This document shows, in pieces, positions 33,216-41,837 of a stretch of DNA of 64,000 nucleotides. A program made the translations under genes and the position numbers. This DNA is from Flavobacterium caseinilyticum (GTDB taxonomy: Bacteria; Bacteroidota; Bacteroidia; Flavobacteriales; Flavobacteriaceae), in NCBI RefSeq assembly GCF_004349085.1, contig NZ_SMFM01000002.1, positions 682,001 to 746,000 of the forward strand, read 5' to 3'. The notes beneath the pieces were generated by a model. The model did not search any database. It worked only from the letters and a program-made list of their open reading frames with translations, and was not told where the DNA came from. Numbering within the stretch: position 1 is the stretch's first letter; each line of letters starts with the position of its first letter.

Positions 33216-34073
33216 CGTTTTAAGGCTGACCTGATACACTTTGCCGCCAGTCTTTTTTGATCTTTCATCGGCAATAAATACCGTATCATTGTCGCTAAAA
33301 CAAATGGCTTCTTTTTGAGAAAAATGGTTCAGTTTCAGTGTTGTTTGTGAACCATTCAAAAAATCATCTCCTTTGAAGTTTTCGAACAGAAGAATTTTGT
33401 CGTGGGTTAAAACAATTACTTTAGATTCATCAGGACTTATTGCGGCACTTGTTATTGCACATTGATCAGCATTACCGCAGGTGTTGAATTCCCCCAATAA
33501 AACGGCCTGATGGAAGCCAACTTTGTTTGGAACTTTATAAAGAAAAGCAGTTCCGTCAAAACCCTTACTTCGATTTTTGGTAAAGAGATAAAAATTATTT
33601 TTAAATTCAAAAAAGCCTTCCACATCGTAGAACATTTCAGATTTTTTTGGAGGAAATTCTTTTTGTTCCGGATAAGCAAACGAGATTGTATAAGCCGGAC
33701 TACTACTTTCAGAATTTAAGCCTTTTTTATCTATTTTGAAGATACTGAGATCCTTTCTGTCATTGTCATTATTACCAAAATCTCCAATATATAAGTTTCC
33801 TTGACTGTCTTTTGTTATGTCCTCCCAATCTCTATTCCGGGTATTTCCAATAGTTATAGTGCGCGCGATTTTACCCTTCGAATCAATTCCGTGAATGGCA
33901 TTTTGGTTTCCACTGTCTTCTATTGCCCAAATTAAATTACTTTCCGGTAAAAAGGCAATTCCTGAAACTTCCTTTAACTTTTTAGGCAAAGAGTAAAGTG
34001 TTACCAAAGAATCTGCCCCTTGCTGACAAGCAAACAGTGCAAAAAAAAACAAAATCGAGCAATATTTTTTCAT
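33198..34073 (-). CDS. Lipoprotein, SdiA-regulated-like beta-propeller
   Basis: A 291-residue predicted lipoprotein (lipobox ending FFALFAC, cysteine about residue 16). The mature part shows repeated propeller-blade phrases: LKEVSGIAFLPESNLIWAIEDSG, DWEDITKDSQGNLYIGDFGNN, MFYDVEGFFEFKNNFYLFTKN, QCAITSAAISPDESKVIVLTH. This is the pattern of the SdiA-regulated/YjiK-like propeller family. Its ligand is unknown. The 3' end overlaps the convergent metallophosphatase-barrel gene by 18 nt, so there is no terminator between them. Confidence 0.78.
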   Translation of the reverse strand: MKKYCSILFFFALFACQQGADSLVTLYSLPKKLKEVSGIAFLPESNLIWAIEDSGNQNAIHGIDSKGKIARTITIGNTRNRDWEDITKDSQGNLYIGDFGNNDNDRKDLSIFKIDKKGLNSESSSPAYTISFAYPEQKEFPPKKSEMFYDVEGFFEFKNNFYLFTKNRSKGFDGTAFLYKVPNKVGFHQAVLLGEFNTCGNADQCAITSAAISPDESKVIVLTHDKILLFENFKGDDFLNGSQTTLKLNHFSQKEAICFSDNDTVFIADERSKKTGGKVYQVSLKTLKSKS

Positions 34074-34126
34074 ATTTTAAAAAAGAGGATTAGTCTCAAG
34101 CGTAATGATAGAAAAGCATAAGCTTT

Positions 34127-35191
34127 TTATAACTTGCTTCGCAATACGTTAGTACTTTTGAAATTTCGAGTGATGAATTCAAAGGCAGCGCTCATTATAT
34201 TTCCCATCGATTTTGCTCTTTTAAAATTCAAATCGTTGGTATAACGATACAATTCCATTTGCAGTTGCTGCAGATGAGATTCGGGCGCAAGTTGATCTTC
34301 ACCCATAATTTGAAGTAATCTACTGATTCTGTTTTCGGCCGAAAGTATTCTTTTAGCAAGCACTGATCGCTCCTCATCTTTGTATTGTTCGATAGAACTG
34401 TTTTGAAGTTTATCTTTGACCAATTTGACCATTGGATAATTTTCTTTAAAAAACTGCGGGCGATACACTTTAAAATTTCCTTCGAAACACTGCTGGTCAA
34501 AATCGATCGCGCGGATTTTATAAACCACTTGATCAAAATCATGCGTGGGAACAATCACATAATTATAGGAACGCATATCGCCCAGTAAGCGGATCATACA
34601 ACGCTCATTAAACTTCACAAATTCTTTTGCTATTTGTGATTTCTCCGTTTCAGTGCAATCTGCCAACAGGGTTTTTATAAAAACATCCCCAGGAATTCCC
34701 AGGATGTGTTCCTCTATCAAGGTGTCTTTGTACACCAAAAAATTTATTTTATCGGGTGAAAGAATGTGTTCCAATTCAAGACCATAAACTCTAGAAGCAT
34801 CGGCTTTCTTGATGTAGAAATGCGTGTAATTGTCATTGAGGATATTCCTGACTTTTATTCGAAAAGGCTTCGAATTCCCAAAAGTGCAATAATCAATGGA
34901 ATCCACATTTAAGAATTTTATAATTCCCAGATTTCCATCGGAGTGTAAAAGAGAATATATTTTTTTCAGATTCAGATCGATTTCTTCTCTTTCGAATTCA
35001 TTGTAATATACTCTAACCCACAAAGTATCCTGATTGTTTTTATCATAAACAGTCACCGATCCTAAAAAGCGCAATAAATCATCATAAAAAATGGAAACTT
35101 TAGATATCCTATCAAAACGCTCTAAATATTCCAAAAGGGAATTATTTATAGGGTAGGATGGTTTTTTGAAAAGCATTATTGGCGCACTCAT
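34127..35191 (-). CDS. Conserved protein of unknown function with kinase-like motifs
   Basis: A 354-residue cytoplasmic protein (no signal peptide or membrane helix) that I do not recognise as a named family. Several elements look like an atypical protein kinase: THFYIKKADASRVYGLELEHI (about 122-142, possible beta3 lysine and alphaC glutamate), GIPGDVFIKTLL, a catalytic-loop-like MIRLLGDMRSYNYVIV (G/D at about 201-202), and IRAIDFDQQCFEG (about 225-237) resembling a DFD metal motif. The last 80 residues are helical and basic. The GD...DxDQ pattern also occurs in the metallophosphatase-barrel lipoprotein nearby. It lies 53 nt upstream of the propeller gene on the same strand. Confidence 0.6.
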   Translation of the reverse strand: MSAPIMLFKKPSYPINNSLLEYLERFDRISKVSIFYDDLLRFLGSVTVYDKNNQDTLWVRVYYNEFEREEIDLNLKKIYSLLHSDGNLGIIKFLNVDSIDYCTFGNSKPFRIKVRNILNDNYTHFYIKKADASRVYGLELEHILSPDKINFLVYKDTLIEEHILGIPGDVFIKTLLADCTETEKSQIAKEFVKFNERCMIRLLGDMRSYNYVIVPTHDFDQVVYKIRAIDFDQQCFEGNFKVYRPQFFKENYPMVKLVKDKLQNSSIEQYKDEERSVLAKRILSAENRISRLLQIMGEDQLAPESHLQQLQMELYRYTNDLNFKRAKSMGNIMSAAFEFITRNFKSTNVLRSKL

Positions 35192-35391
35192 GTAGAAAAA
35201 AATTTAATACAAAATTACAATAAAATAAACTGCTGAAGAGATCCGTTCCCTTTAAAATCTATTTTTCAGCCATACCGAATCAATACACAACTTTAAAAGT
35301 AATATAACTATAATTGCCTGTCAAAATAGAAGTACTACACTCAAAAGCTGTTATTTTATGTTAAAAAAAAGGAACTCGCAAATATATACTA

Positions 35392-35399
35392 TATATTTG
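35392..35399 (+). promoter_or_regulatory. -7 element for the PAS kinase/regulator pair
   Basis: TATATTTG, an exact TAnnTTTG, 38 nt before the ATG at 35438. Confidence 0.5.
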
Positions 35400-35437
35400 G
35401 TTGCCCCGATTATGTTGAATATATTTAAAACCTACCA

Positions 35438-37261
35438 ATGATAAATAAGCTGGATCTTTATTTCAAAGCTGCACAATCAGCCAAGATTGGAATATGGAAA
35501 ATGAACTTGGATACTGAGCACATTTTTTGGGATGACGTTACAAAAGACATCCTTGAAGTGCCACAAGATTATAAACCGATGAATGAAAGTGGAATTAATT
35601 TTTATACGATTGGCGAGAACAGGGATCGTATTAAAACATTGATGGAAAAAGCGATGTGGAAAGGCATTTCTTTTAATGATAAATTCCAAATTACGACAGC
35701 TAAAGACAACATCAAATACATTGAATGTATCTGCCAGGTGGAATTTACCAACGGGACGCCCTCCCATTTATTAGGGACTTTTCAGGACATCACAACTGAG
35801 CAAAACTTAATCATAGAACTTCAATCAAATGTTGAAAAATTTTCCTCTATTTTTTCCAGTGCGAATGATGCCATATTTATCATTGACACAGTTACAGGTA
35901 TTATAACAGACTGTAATTCGAGAGCTTCAGAACTTACTGGACATGATAATTCGAAATTAATTGGGTTGCATAATTCTAAATTATTCCCAGTGGGATTTAG
36001 AAAAGAACTTCGTTTATTTCTTAAATACAATCTGTCCAGAAATGAATATACGGTAAACGAAACTTACCTTAAAAGAAAATCAGGAGAAGCAATTCCAGTA
36101 GAAATAGCCTCCGGAAAAAAATTCCAAGTAGCTGATACAACTTACTTAGTTTGTTTCATAAGGGACATCAGTGAAAGAAAAAATATTGCATCTAAACTGA
36201 ATTTACTATCACTTGCAGCATCAGAAACTACTGATACAATAGTAATTGCAAATGCGCTCGGAGAAGCAGTGTGGGCAAATCAGGCTTATTTAGACCTCAC
36301 CGGTTTGAATATTTCTGAAGTATTAGGCCAAAAACCCGGCTATTTATCTAAAGGTCCGGAAACTGATTTGCACTCCACCACTATAATGAGAGAAGCAATC
36401 AAAAATAAGGAGAGCATTAAAATCACAATCTTAAATTATAATAAAAACAAAGAAAAATATTGGTTTGAACTGAATATAACGACAGTTTTTGACAGCCAAA
36501 ACAATTTTATCAATTTTGTCGGTGTTGGTCGAAACGTTACTTCCAGAATAGAAAAAGAATTAGAATTAGAGAAGTTATTGGCGGTGACCAGCAGTCAAAA
36601 CAATAAACTATACAATTTTACTCATATTGTTTCCCATAATATTCGTTCACATGCCAGCAATTTATCGATGGTTGTTGACGTGATTGAAAATACAGATGAT
36701 ATTTCTGAAAAACTTTCCTATTTTGATCTCTTCAGAGAGGGAACAGAAAAATTATCAGAAACTATTGAATATTTAAATGAAATTATAACAATTGAACAAA
36801 AATCAAATAGCAATAAAACTGCAATTCGATTGAAGGACGAGATCGAAAAAACAAAAATGGCTTTAAGCGTAGCTATTAAGGAAAGTCAGATAACAATTAC
36901 GCACTCTATACCAAATAATCTGATTGTCAATGCCATACCCGCTTATCTGGACAGTATTTTGCTTAATTTATTCACAAATGCGATAAAATACAGATCACCA
37001 GAACGTAAAGCTACCTTAGATATCGGTTATGAAATAAACGATAATTACATTGTTATTAGCTTTAAAGACAATGGCTTGGGTGTTAATTTAGAGAAAAATG
37101 GCCATAAGATTTTTGGGATGTATAAAACCTTTCACGGCAATGAAGATGCCAAAGGTATTGGCTTATTCATAACTAAAAATCAAGTTGAGTCAATGGAAGG
37201 AAAAATCGAAATAGAAAGCAAATTAGGGTATGGTTCCACCTTTAGAATTTATTTAAAATGA
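35438..37261 (+). CDS. Cytoplasmic PAS-domain sensor histidine kinase
   Basis: A 607-residue kinase with no membrane segment. Three PAS domains are visible (about residues 5-120, 128-247 and 252-375; phrases KIGIWKMNLDTEHIFWDDVT, IFIIDTVTGIITDCNSRASELTGH and VWANQAYLDLTGLNISEVLGQ), implying soluble sensing. The H box FTHIVSHNIRSHASNLSMV places phospho-acceptor H400; it lacks the proline that usually follows (HNLRAPLSN in the second kinase of this window). The ATPase domain has LLNLFTNAIKYRS and FKDNGLGVNL. The stop overlaps the response-regulator start by 4 nt (ATGA), so the pair is translationally coupled. Confidence 0.93.
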   Translation: MINKLDLYFKAAQSAKIGIWKMNLDTEHIFWDDVTKDILEVPQDYKPMNESGINFYTIGENRDRIKTLMEKAMWKGISFNDKFQITTAKDNIKYIECICQVEFTNGTPSHLLGTFQDITTEQNLIIELQSNVEKFSSIFSSANDAIFIIDTVTGIITDCNSRASELTGHDNSKLIGLHNSKLFPVGFRKELRLFLKYNLSRNEYTVNETYLKRKSGEAIPVEIASGKKFQVADTTYLVCFIRDISERKNIASKLNLLSLAASETTDTIVIANALGEAVWANQAYLDLTGLNISEVLGQKPGYLSKGPETDLHSTTIMREAIKNKESIKITILNYNKNKEKYWFELNITTVFDSQNNFINFVGVGRNVTSRIEKELELEKLLAVTSSQNNKLYNFTHIVSHNIRSHASNLSMVVDVIENTDDISEKLSYFDLFREGTEKLSETIEYLNEIITIEQKSNSNKTAIRLKDEIEKTKMALSVAIKESQITITHSIPNNLIVNAIPAYLDSILLNLFTNAIKYRSPERKATLDIGYEINDNYIVISFKDNGLGVNLEKNGHKIFGMYKTFHGNEDAKGIGLFITKNQVESMEGKIEIESKLGYGSTFRIYLK

Positions 37262-37659
37262 AAAATAAGCTAACATATATTATTGATGACGACAAACTCA
37301 CAGTGAAACTGATGAGTATTCTTATCGCTAAAAACAAATTCTGTGAGGCGATTGAGCCGTTCCATAATGCACAACTTGCAATAGAAAACCTGAAACAAAA
37401 TAGTGCTGACGTGGAAAAACTTCCAGATGCAATTTTACTTGATTTAAATATGCCCGTTATGGATGGATGGCAATTTTTGGATGAATTCCAGCAATTGCCT
37501 ATAAAAAAAGAAATCGCTATTTTCATCATGACTTCTTCAATAGATCCGGCCGATATCGAAATGGCAAAAAAGTACGAGGTGGTTAAAGATTATATAATGA
37601 AACCGATTACTGCTGCTAAGTTGGATACATTATGCCAATTAATTGGTGCAATAAAGTAA
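37258..37659 (+). CDS. Single-domain response regulator
   Basis: A 133-residue stand-alone receiver. The acidic cluster DDD (residues 10-12), phospho-acceptor D62 in ILLDLNMPVMDGW, the TSSID switch residue and the lysine of IMKPIT are all intact. There is no output domain, so signalling must go through protein interaction or a phosphorelay. It is related to the second regulator of the window (53064-53474), with shared LDLNMPVM and SSxIDPxD phrases. It is translationally coupled to its kinase. Confidence 0.95.
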   Translation: MKNKLTYIIDDDKLTVKLMSILIAKNKFCEAIEPFHNAQLAIENLKQNSADVEKLPDAILLDLNMPVMDGWQFLDEFQQLPIKKEIAIFIMTSSIDPADIEMAKKYEVVKDYIMKPITAAKLDTLCQLIGAIK

Positions 37660-37715
37660 ATCCAATTTCAAAGTAACAATTAGCACTGTTGTTCGTCCTA
37701 TATGAAATTTAAAAG

Positions 37716-38636
37716 ATGAAAACCTTGCAAACAATACTTTCCATCAAAAATCTAAACAAACGTTATGGCTCAATTCAGGCTTTGAAAAACGTTTCTTTCG
37801 AAATTCATAAAGGCAATGTTTACGGTATCCTGGGTCCAAACGGAAGCGGGAAATCGACAACATTAGGAATTATTCTGAATGTGGTGAATAAAAACTCCGG
37901 GGAATATAGCTGGTTTGGTGGCAGTATTGAGACGCATGAAGCCCTAAAAAAAGTAGGAGCTATTATCGAAAGACCCAATTTCTATCCTTACATGACCGCC
38001 AAGGAAAACTTAGAACTGGTTTGCAAAATCAAGGGAATCAATTATATTAAAGTCGATGAAAAGCTGGAATTGGTGGGATTAACCGATCGAAAAAACAGTA
38101 AATTCAGTACTTTTTCTTTAGGTATGAAACAGCGATTGGCGATAGCCTCTGCGTTATTGAATGATCCTGAAATTTTAATTCTTGACGAACCTACAAACGG
38201 TTTGGATCCTCAGGGAATTCATCAAATTAGAGATATTATCAAACAAATTGCCGCTCAGGGAACCACCATTTTGCTTGCTTCGCATTTATTAGACGAAGTA
38301 GAAAAAGTATGCACCCACGTTGTAGTTTTAAGAAAAGGAGAAATTTTATACACTGGTTTAGTGGATGGCATGTCAGCAAATGAAGGTTTTTTTGAACTAC
38401 AAGCTGCTGACACAGAGAATTTAATCCTGGCGATTAAAACTCATCCCGCAATTAAAAATGTAGTCGATGAAGATGGAAAAGTTTTAGTTTATTTAAAAAA
38501 TGACTTAGATGCTAAGGATCTAAACCAATTCCTTTTTGAAAAAGGCATTGTATTAAATCATTTGGTTAAACGTAAAAATAGTTTAGAAGAGCAATTTTTA
38601 CAATTGACAAGTACTATTTTAAACTCCAAAAACTAA
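37716..38636 (+). CDS. ABC transporter ATP-binding protein
   Basis: A 306-residue ATPase of the ABC-2/bacitracin-immunity type. Walker A is GPNGSGKST (residues 40-48), the Q-loop region lies around residue 90, the signature is FSLGMKQRLA, Walker B is ILILDEPTNGLD, and the switch histidine is in LLASHLL. The C-terminal 80 or so residues form the accessory domain seen in drug/lantibiotic-type exporters. It is 3 nt from the permease gene. Substrate unknown; it should not be called GldA, because the gldF/gldG partners are absent. Confidence 0.95.
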   Translation: MKTLQTILSIKNLNKRYGSIQALKNVSFEIHKGNVYGILGPNGSGKSTTLGIILNVVNKNSGEYSWFGGSIETHEALKKVGAIIERPNFYPYMTAKENLELVCKIKGINYIKVDEKLELVGLTDRKNSKFSTFSLGMKQRLAIASALLNDPEILILDEPTNGLDPQGIHQIRDIIKQIAAQGTTILLASHLLDEVEKVCTHVVVLRKGEILYTGLVDGMSANEGFFELQAADTENLILAIKTHPAIKNVVDEDGKVLVYLKNDLDAKDLNQFLFEKGIVLNHLVKRKNSLEEQFLQLTSTILNSKN

Positions 38637-38639
38637 AAT

Positions 38640-39476
38640 ATGAAAAGATTACTCTCCATAGAATTACAAAAGATTTGGAAAAATAAAGCAAGCCGCGTTT
38701 TGACGCTGACTTATTTTATTCTACTGACTTTTATTGCATTAATTGCCTCGATAAAATTTGATTTAGGCGTTTTTAAATTCCACCTTGCCGAAATGGGTAT
38801 TTTTAATTTTCCTTTTATATGGCATTTCAACACTTATATTGCGGCAATATTAAAATTATTTTTGGCAATAGTTATTGTCTCGATGATGGCAAATGAATAT
38901 ACCTATGGTACGCTGAAGCAAAATTTAATTGATGGAATGAGCAAAAAGGAATTCATTAAGTCTAAATTCATAACCGTTGTTTTGTTTGCCTCGGTATCTA
39001 CCGTTTTTATTTTTATATTGTCCCTGATTTTAGGATTTGGATATTCTTCTTACAACGAATTCAGTATAGTTTTCTCTGATTTAGAATATCTTTTGGCATA
39101 TTTCGTAAAGTTAATTGGTTTTTTCTCTTTCTGTTTATTTTTAGGGATATTGGTCAAGCGTTCCGCATTTGCACTTGGATTCCTCTTAGTTTGGAATATA
39201 ATTGAGGGAATTATCAATGGAGTTTTAAGTTTTAAAGTATTCCCGAATTCCACAACGGCCGCATCAATCACTCGATTTTTGCCTCTTGAATCCATGTCGA
39301 ATTTAATAGTAGAGCCTTTTACACGATTATCAGTAGTTAAAAATTTAGGAGTCCAAATAGGCTTAGATAATAACAAGAAATATGATGTCGATCTAATTTC
39401 TATTATTATAGTTTTATGTTGGACAGCAATTTTTATTTTCCTTTCCTATCGATTATTAAAAAATAGAGATTTGTAG
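38640..39476 (+). CDS. ABC-2 type permease
   Basis: A 278-residue membrane protein with six transmembrane helices of the ABC-2 permease plan. It has a first helix after RLLSIELQKIWKNKAS, and the coupling-helix region MMANEYTYGTLKQNLIDGMSKKEFIKSK that contacts the ATPase. It lies 3 nt after the ATP-binding gene and 15 nt before the first T9SS cargo gene, so all may be co-transcribed. The close linkage to secreted adhesins is suggestive but does not identify the transported molecule. Confidence 0.92.
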   Translation: MKRLLSIELQKIWKNKASRVLTLTYFILLTFIALIASIKFDLGVFKFHLAEMGIFNFPFIWHFNTYIAAILKLFLAIVIVSMMANEYTYGTLKQNLIDGMSKKEFIKSKFITVVLFASVSTVFIFILSLILGFGYSSYNEFSIVFSDLEYLLAYFVKLIGFFSFCLFLGILVKRSAFALGFLLVWNIIEGIINGVLSFKVFPNSTTAASITRFLPLESMSNLIVEPFTRLSVVKNLGVQIGLDNNKKYDVDLISIIIVLCWTAIFIFLSYRLLKNRDL

Positions 39477-39491
39477 TATCTTTACGTAGCT

Positions 39492-41813
39492 ATGAAATAT
39501 GTAAAAATAATATCGCTTTATTTTTTCATTAGTTGCGCTATATTTAGTGCAACGGCGCAGCCTATTTCAGTCAACGAATCCTACTCCGCAAAACAACTTG
39601 TTGAAGATGTACTGGTTAACAGTTCCTGTGCAAATGTTTCTAATTTTTCAGTAACCGGAAAATCATTTTCAACAAGTCAAAATAGTTACGGCTATTTTAA
39701 TAACCAAGGCGGTAGTTTCCCTTTTACTGAAGGTGTTCTTTTAAGTACGTGGGGAAGCAAAAATTCCATTGGCCCTTTTGTAAGAAGCCTGGGTGGCGGA
39801 GATTCACCCTGGCCGGGAGATGCAGATTTAGAGAATGCATTAGGAATAACAAATACAATAAACGCGACGGTTTTAGAATTTGATTTTAAAGCATTGACGG
39901 ATTTTATAAGTTTTGATTATATATTTGCATCCAATGAGTATCAAGATGATTTTCCTTGTAATTACTCCGACGGTTTTGCGTTTTTAATCAAAGAAATTAA
40001 TACCAGTACGTATTCAAATTTAGCATTGCTGCCGGGAACCACAATACCCGTTTCTTCAAAAAGTATCCATCCTCAAATTAATGCTTTACCTAATTCTACA
40101 GAAGCAATAAAGAGTTGCGGTCCGGAAAACGAATTTTATTTCGGCGGTTTCAATACTTTTACCAGTCCAATAAATTATGCGGGGCAAACAAAAGTCTTAA
40201 CCGCGCAAAAGAAAGTCGAGCCAGGAAAAACCTATCACATAAAATTGGTAATTGCAGATCAGAGAAATCAATATTATGACTCAGCAGTTTTTCTAAAGGC
40301 AGGCAGTTTTTCACCGAAAATAGACCTAGGACCGGACCGTTTGTTTGCCACTAATAATCCGATTTGTTTTGGAGAAAGCTACACCATTGCACCAAATTTG
40401 CCTTCCGGTTATCCTCATAAATGGTTTAAAAACAACGTAGAATTCATCAACAATTCTCCCACTTATACGGTAACTACTCCTGGAATATACAGAGTTGAAG
40501 TCCTTATCACGCCAAGCTGTATTGCAACTGAGGAAATTACAATTGAATACACTCCTGAAATTGTTCTGAGTGATGCCACACTCATACAATGTGACGATAA
40601 CAGTGATGGATTAGCCATTTTTGATTTAAAAAAAGCAGATGCCATTATAAAAAACAGTGGAACTAATTTGAGTCCTGTTGTTTATTATGAATCAATGAAT
40701 GATGCGAATACACATAATAATCCAATTGCCAATCCTTCCGCATACGCCAGCAAAACCATTAACCAGTCCGTTTTCGCCAAAGTCTCTAATTCTTTTGAAT
40801 GTGCAAACTATGCTGAAGTAAAACTGCGCATTGCAAATAATAGTATTTTGGTACAAAACCCAATTTCAACTTGTGATGAGGATGGCGTTGAAGACGGTAT
40901 GGCTGGATTTAATTTAAATTCCCAAGTTACACCACAAATAGTAACTGGGCTACCGGCCGGACTGATAGTAGAATATTATTTAAACCAATCGGATGCGATT
41001 GCAAACCTAAATCCATTACCCAATAATTTTAGAAATACGGTTGCTTACCAACAGACGATTTATTCCAAAATAATGAATGGTACGGATTGTTATGCTATTA
41101 CTCCTGTCACATTGGTCGTAAATACTTTTGGTCCGGCAAATTTTCAAGACGAAACTCTAATTCTGTGCGAAGGATTCTCTGTAAACTTATCTGTTGATGC
41201 TGGCTTTGCCAACTATTTATGGAGTACAGGAGCGTTAACAAATGCTATAATGGTAGATACTCCCGGAATTTATTCGGTGATAATCACAAATGCAAATGGC
41301 TGCCAAATCACCAAAAAATATACGGTTACCGCATCTGGAATTGCAACAATTACTGGAGTAGCAATCAATGATTTTGCTGGTAATCAAAACTCAATAGTTA
41401 TCGAATATACAGGAAATGGGACCTATGAATTCTCTATAGATGGTTCTTTTTTTCAGGAAAACCCTCAATTTAACGCAGTGCCGCCTGGCGAATATTTTGT
41501 ATATGCACGAGATAAAAATGGTTGCGGATCATCAGTTCCGTTTGTGGTTTATATTTTAGATTATCCTCGTTATTTTACGCCAAACAATGATGGATATAAT
41601 GATGTTTGGCAAGTAAAAAATCTTGAAAAACTACCCAACTCCTCTTTGTATATTTATGACCGTTACGGAAAGTTACTAAAGCAATTGACCACATCAGATA
41701 TTGGCTGGAATGGAATTGTGAATGATTTTGTATTGCCGGCGGATGATTATTGGTTTCATTTAAAATTAGAAAATGGAAGAATAATAAAAGGTCATTTTTC
41801 ATTAAAAAGATAA
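39492..41813 (+). CDS. T9SS type B cargo protein with choice-of-anchor L domain
   Basis: A 773-residue secreted protein. After the signal peptide (cut near residue 23, ATAQP), about residues 25-280 form a choice-of-anchor L domain (phrases GGSFPFTEGVLLSTWG, FDYIFASNEYQDDFPC, YADGF-like YSDGFAFLI). Then come an Ig-like PKD-type stretch, two copies of an approximately 85-residue repeat opening IQCDDNSDG and STCDEDGVEDG, a further Ig-like domain with YLWSTG, and the type B (gliding-associated) C-terminal sorting domain from residue 691 (YFTPNNDGYNDVW to GHFSLKR). It is exported by Sec then T9SS and attached to the surface or released. First of three consecutive paralogues. Confidence 0.93.
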   Translation: MKYVKIISLYFFISCAIFSATAQPISVNESYSAKQLVEDVLVNSSCANVSNFSVTGKSFSTSQNSYGYFNNQGGSFPFTEGVLLSTWGSKNSIGPFVRSLGGGDSPWPGDADLENALGITNTINATVLEFDFKALTDFISFDYIFASNEYQDDFPCNYSDGFAFLIKEINTSTYSNLALLPGTTIPVSSKSIHPQINALPNSTEAIKSCGPENEFYFGGFNTFTSPINYAGQTKVLTAQKKVEPGKTYHIKLVIADQRNQYYDSAVFLKAGSFSPKIDLGPDRLFATNNPICFGESYTIAPNLPSGYPHKWFKNNVEFINNSPTYTVTTPGIYRVEVLITPSCIATEEITIEYTPEIVLSDATLIQCDDNSDGLAIFDLKKADAIIKNSGTNLSPVVYYESMNDANTHNNPIANPSAYASKTINQSVFAKVSNSFECANYAEVKLRIANNSILVQNPISTCDEDGVEDGMAGFNLNSQVTPQIVTGLPAGLIVEYYLNQSDAIANLNPLPNNFRNTVAYQQTIYSKIMNGTDCYAITPVTLVVNTFGPANFQDETLILCEGFSVNLSVDAGFANYLWSTGALTNAIMVDTPGIYSVIITNANGCQITKKYTVTASGIATITGVAINDFAGNQNSIVIEYTGNGTYEFSIDGSFFQENPQFNAVPPGEYFVYARDKNGCGSSVPFVVYILDYPRYFTPNNDGYNDVWQVKNLEKLPNSSLYIYDRYGKLLKQLTTSDIGWNGIVNDFVLPADDYWFHLKLENGRIIKGHFSLKR

Positions 41814-41837
41814 TCTAAATTTTGTTATTTTTAGCAA

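Noticed and set aside
37716..39476. Gliding-motility ABC transporter GldA/GldF/GldG
   Set aside because: Only one ATPase and one ABC-2 permease are present, with no GldG-like protein; the permease does not look like GldF. Left as a generic ABC-2 exporter.
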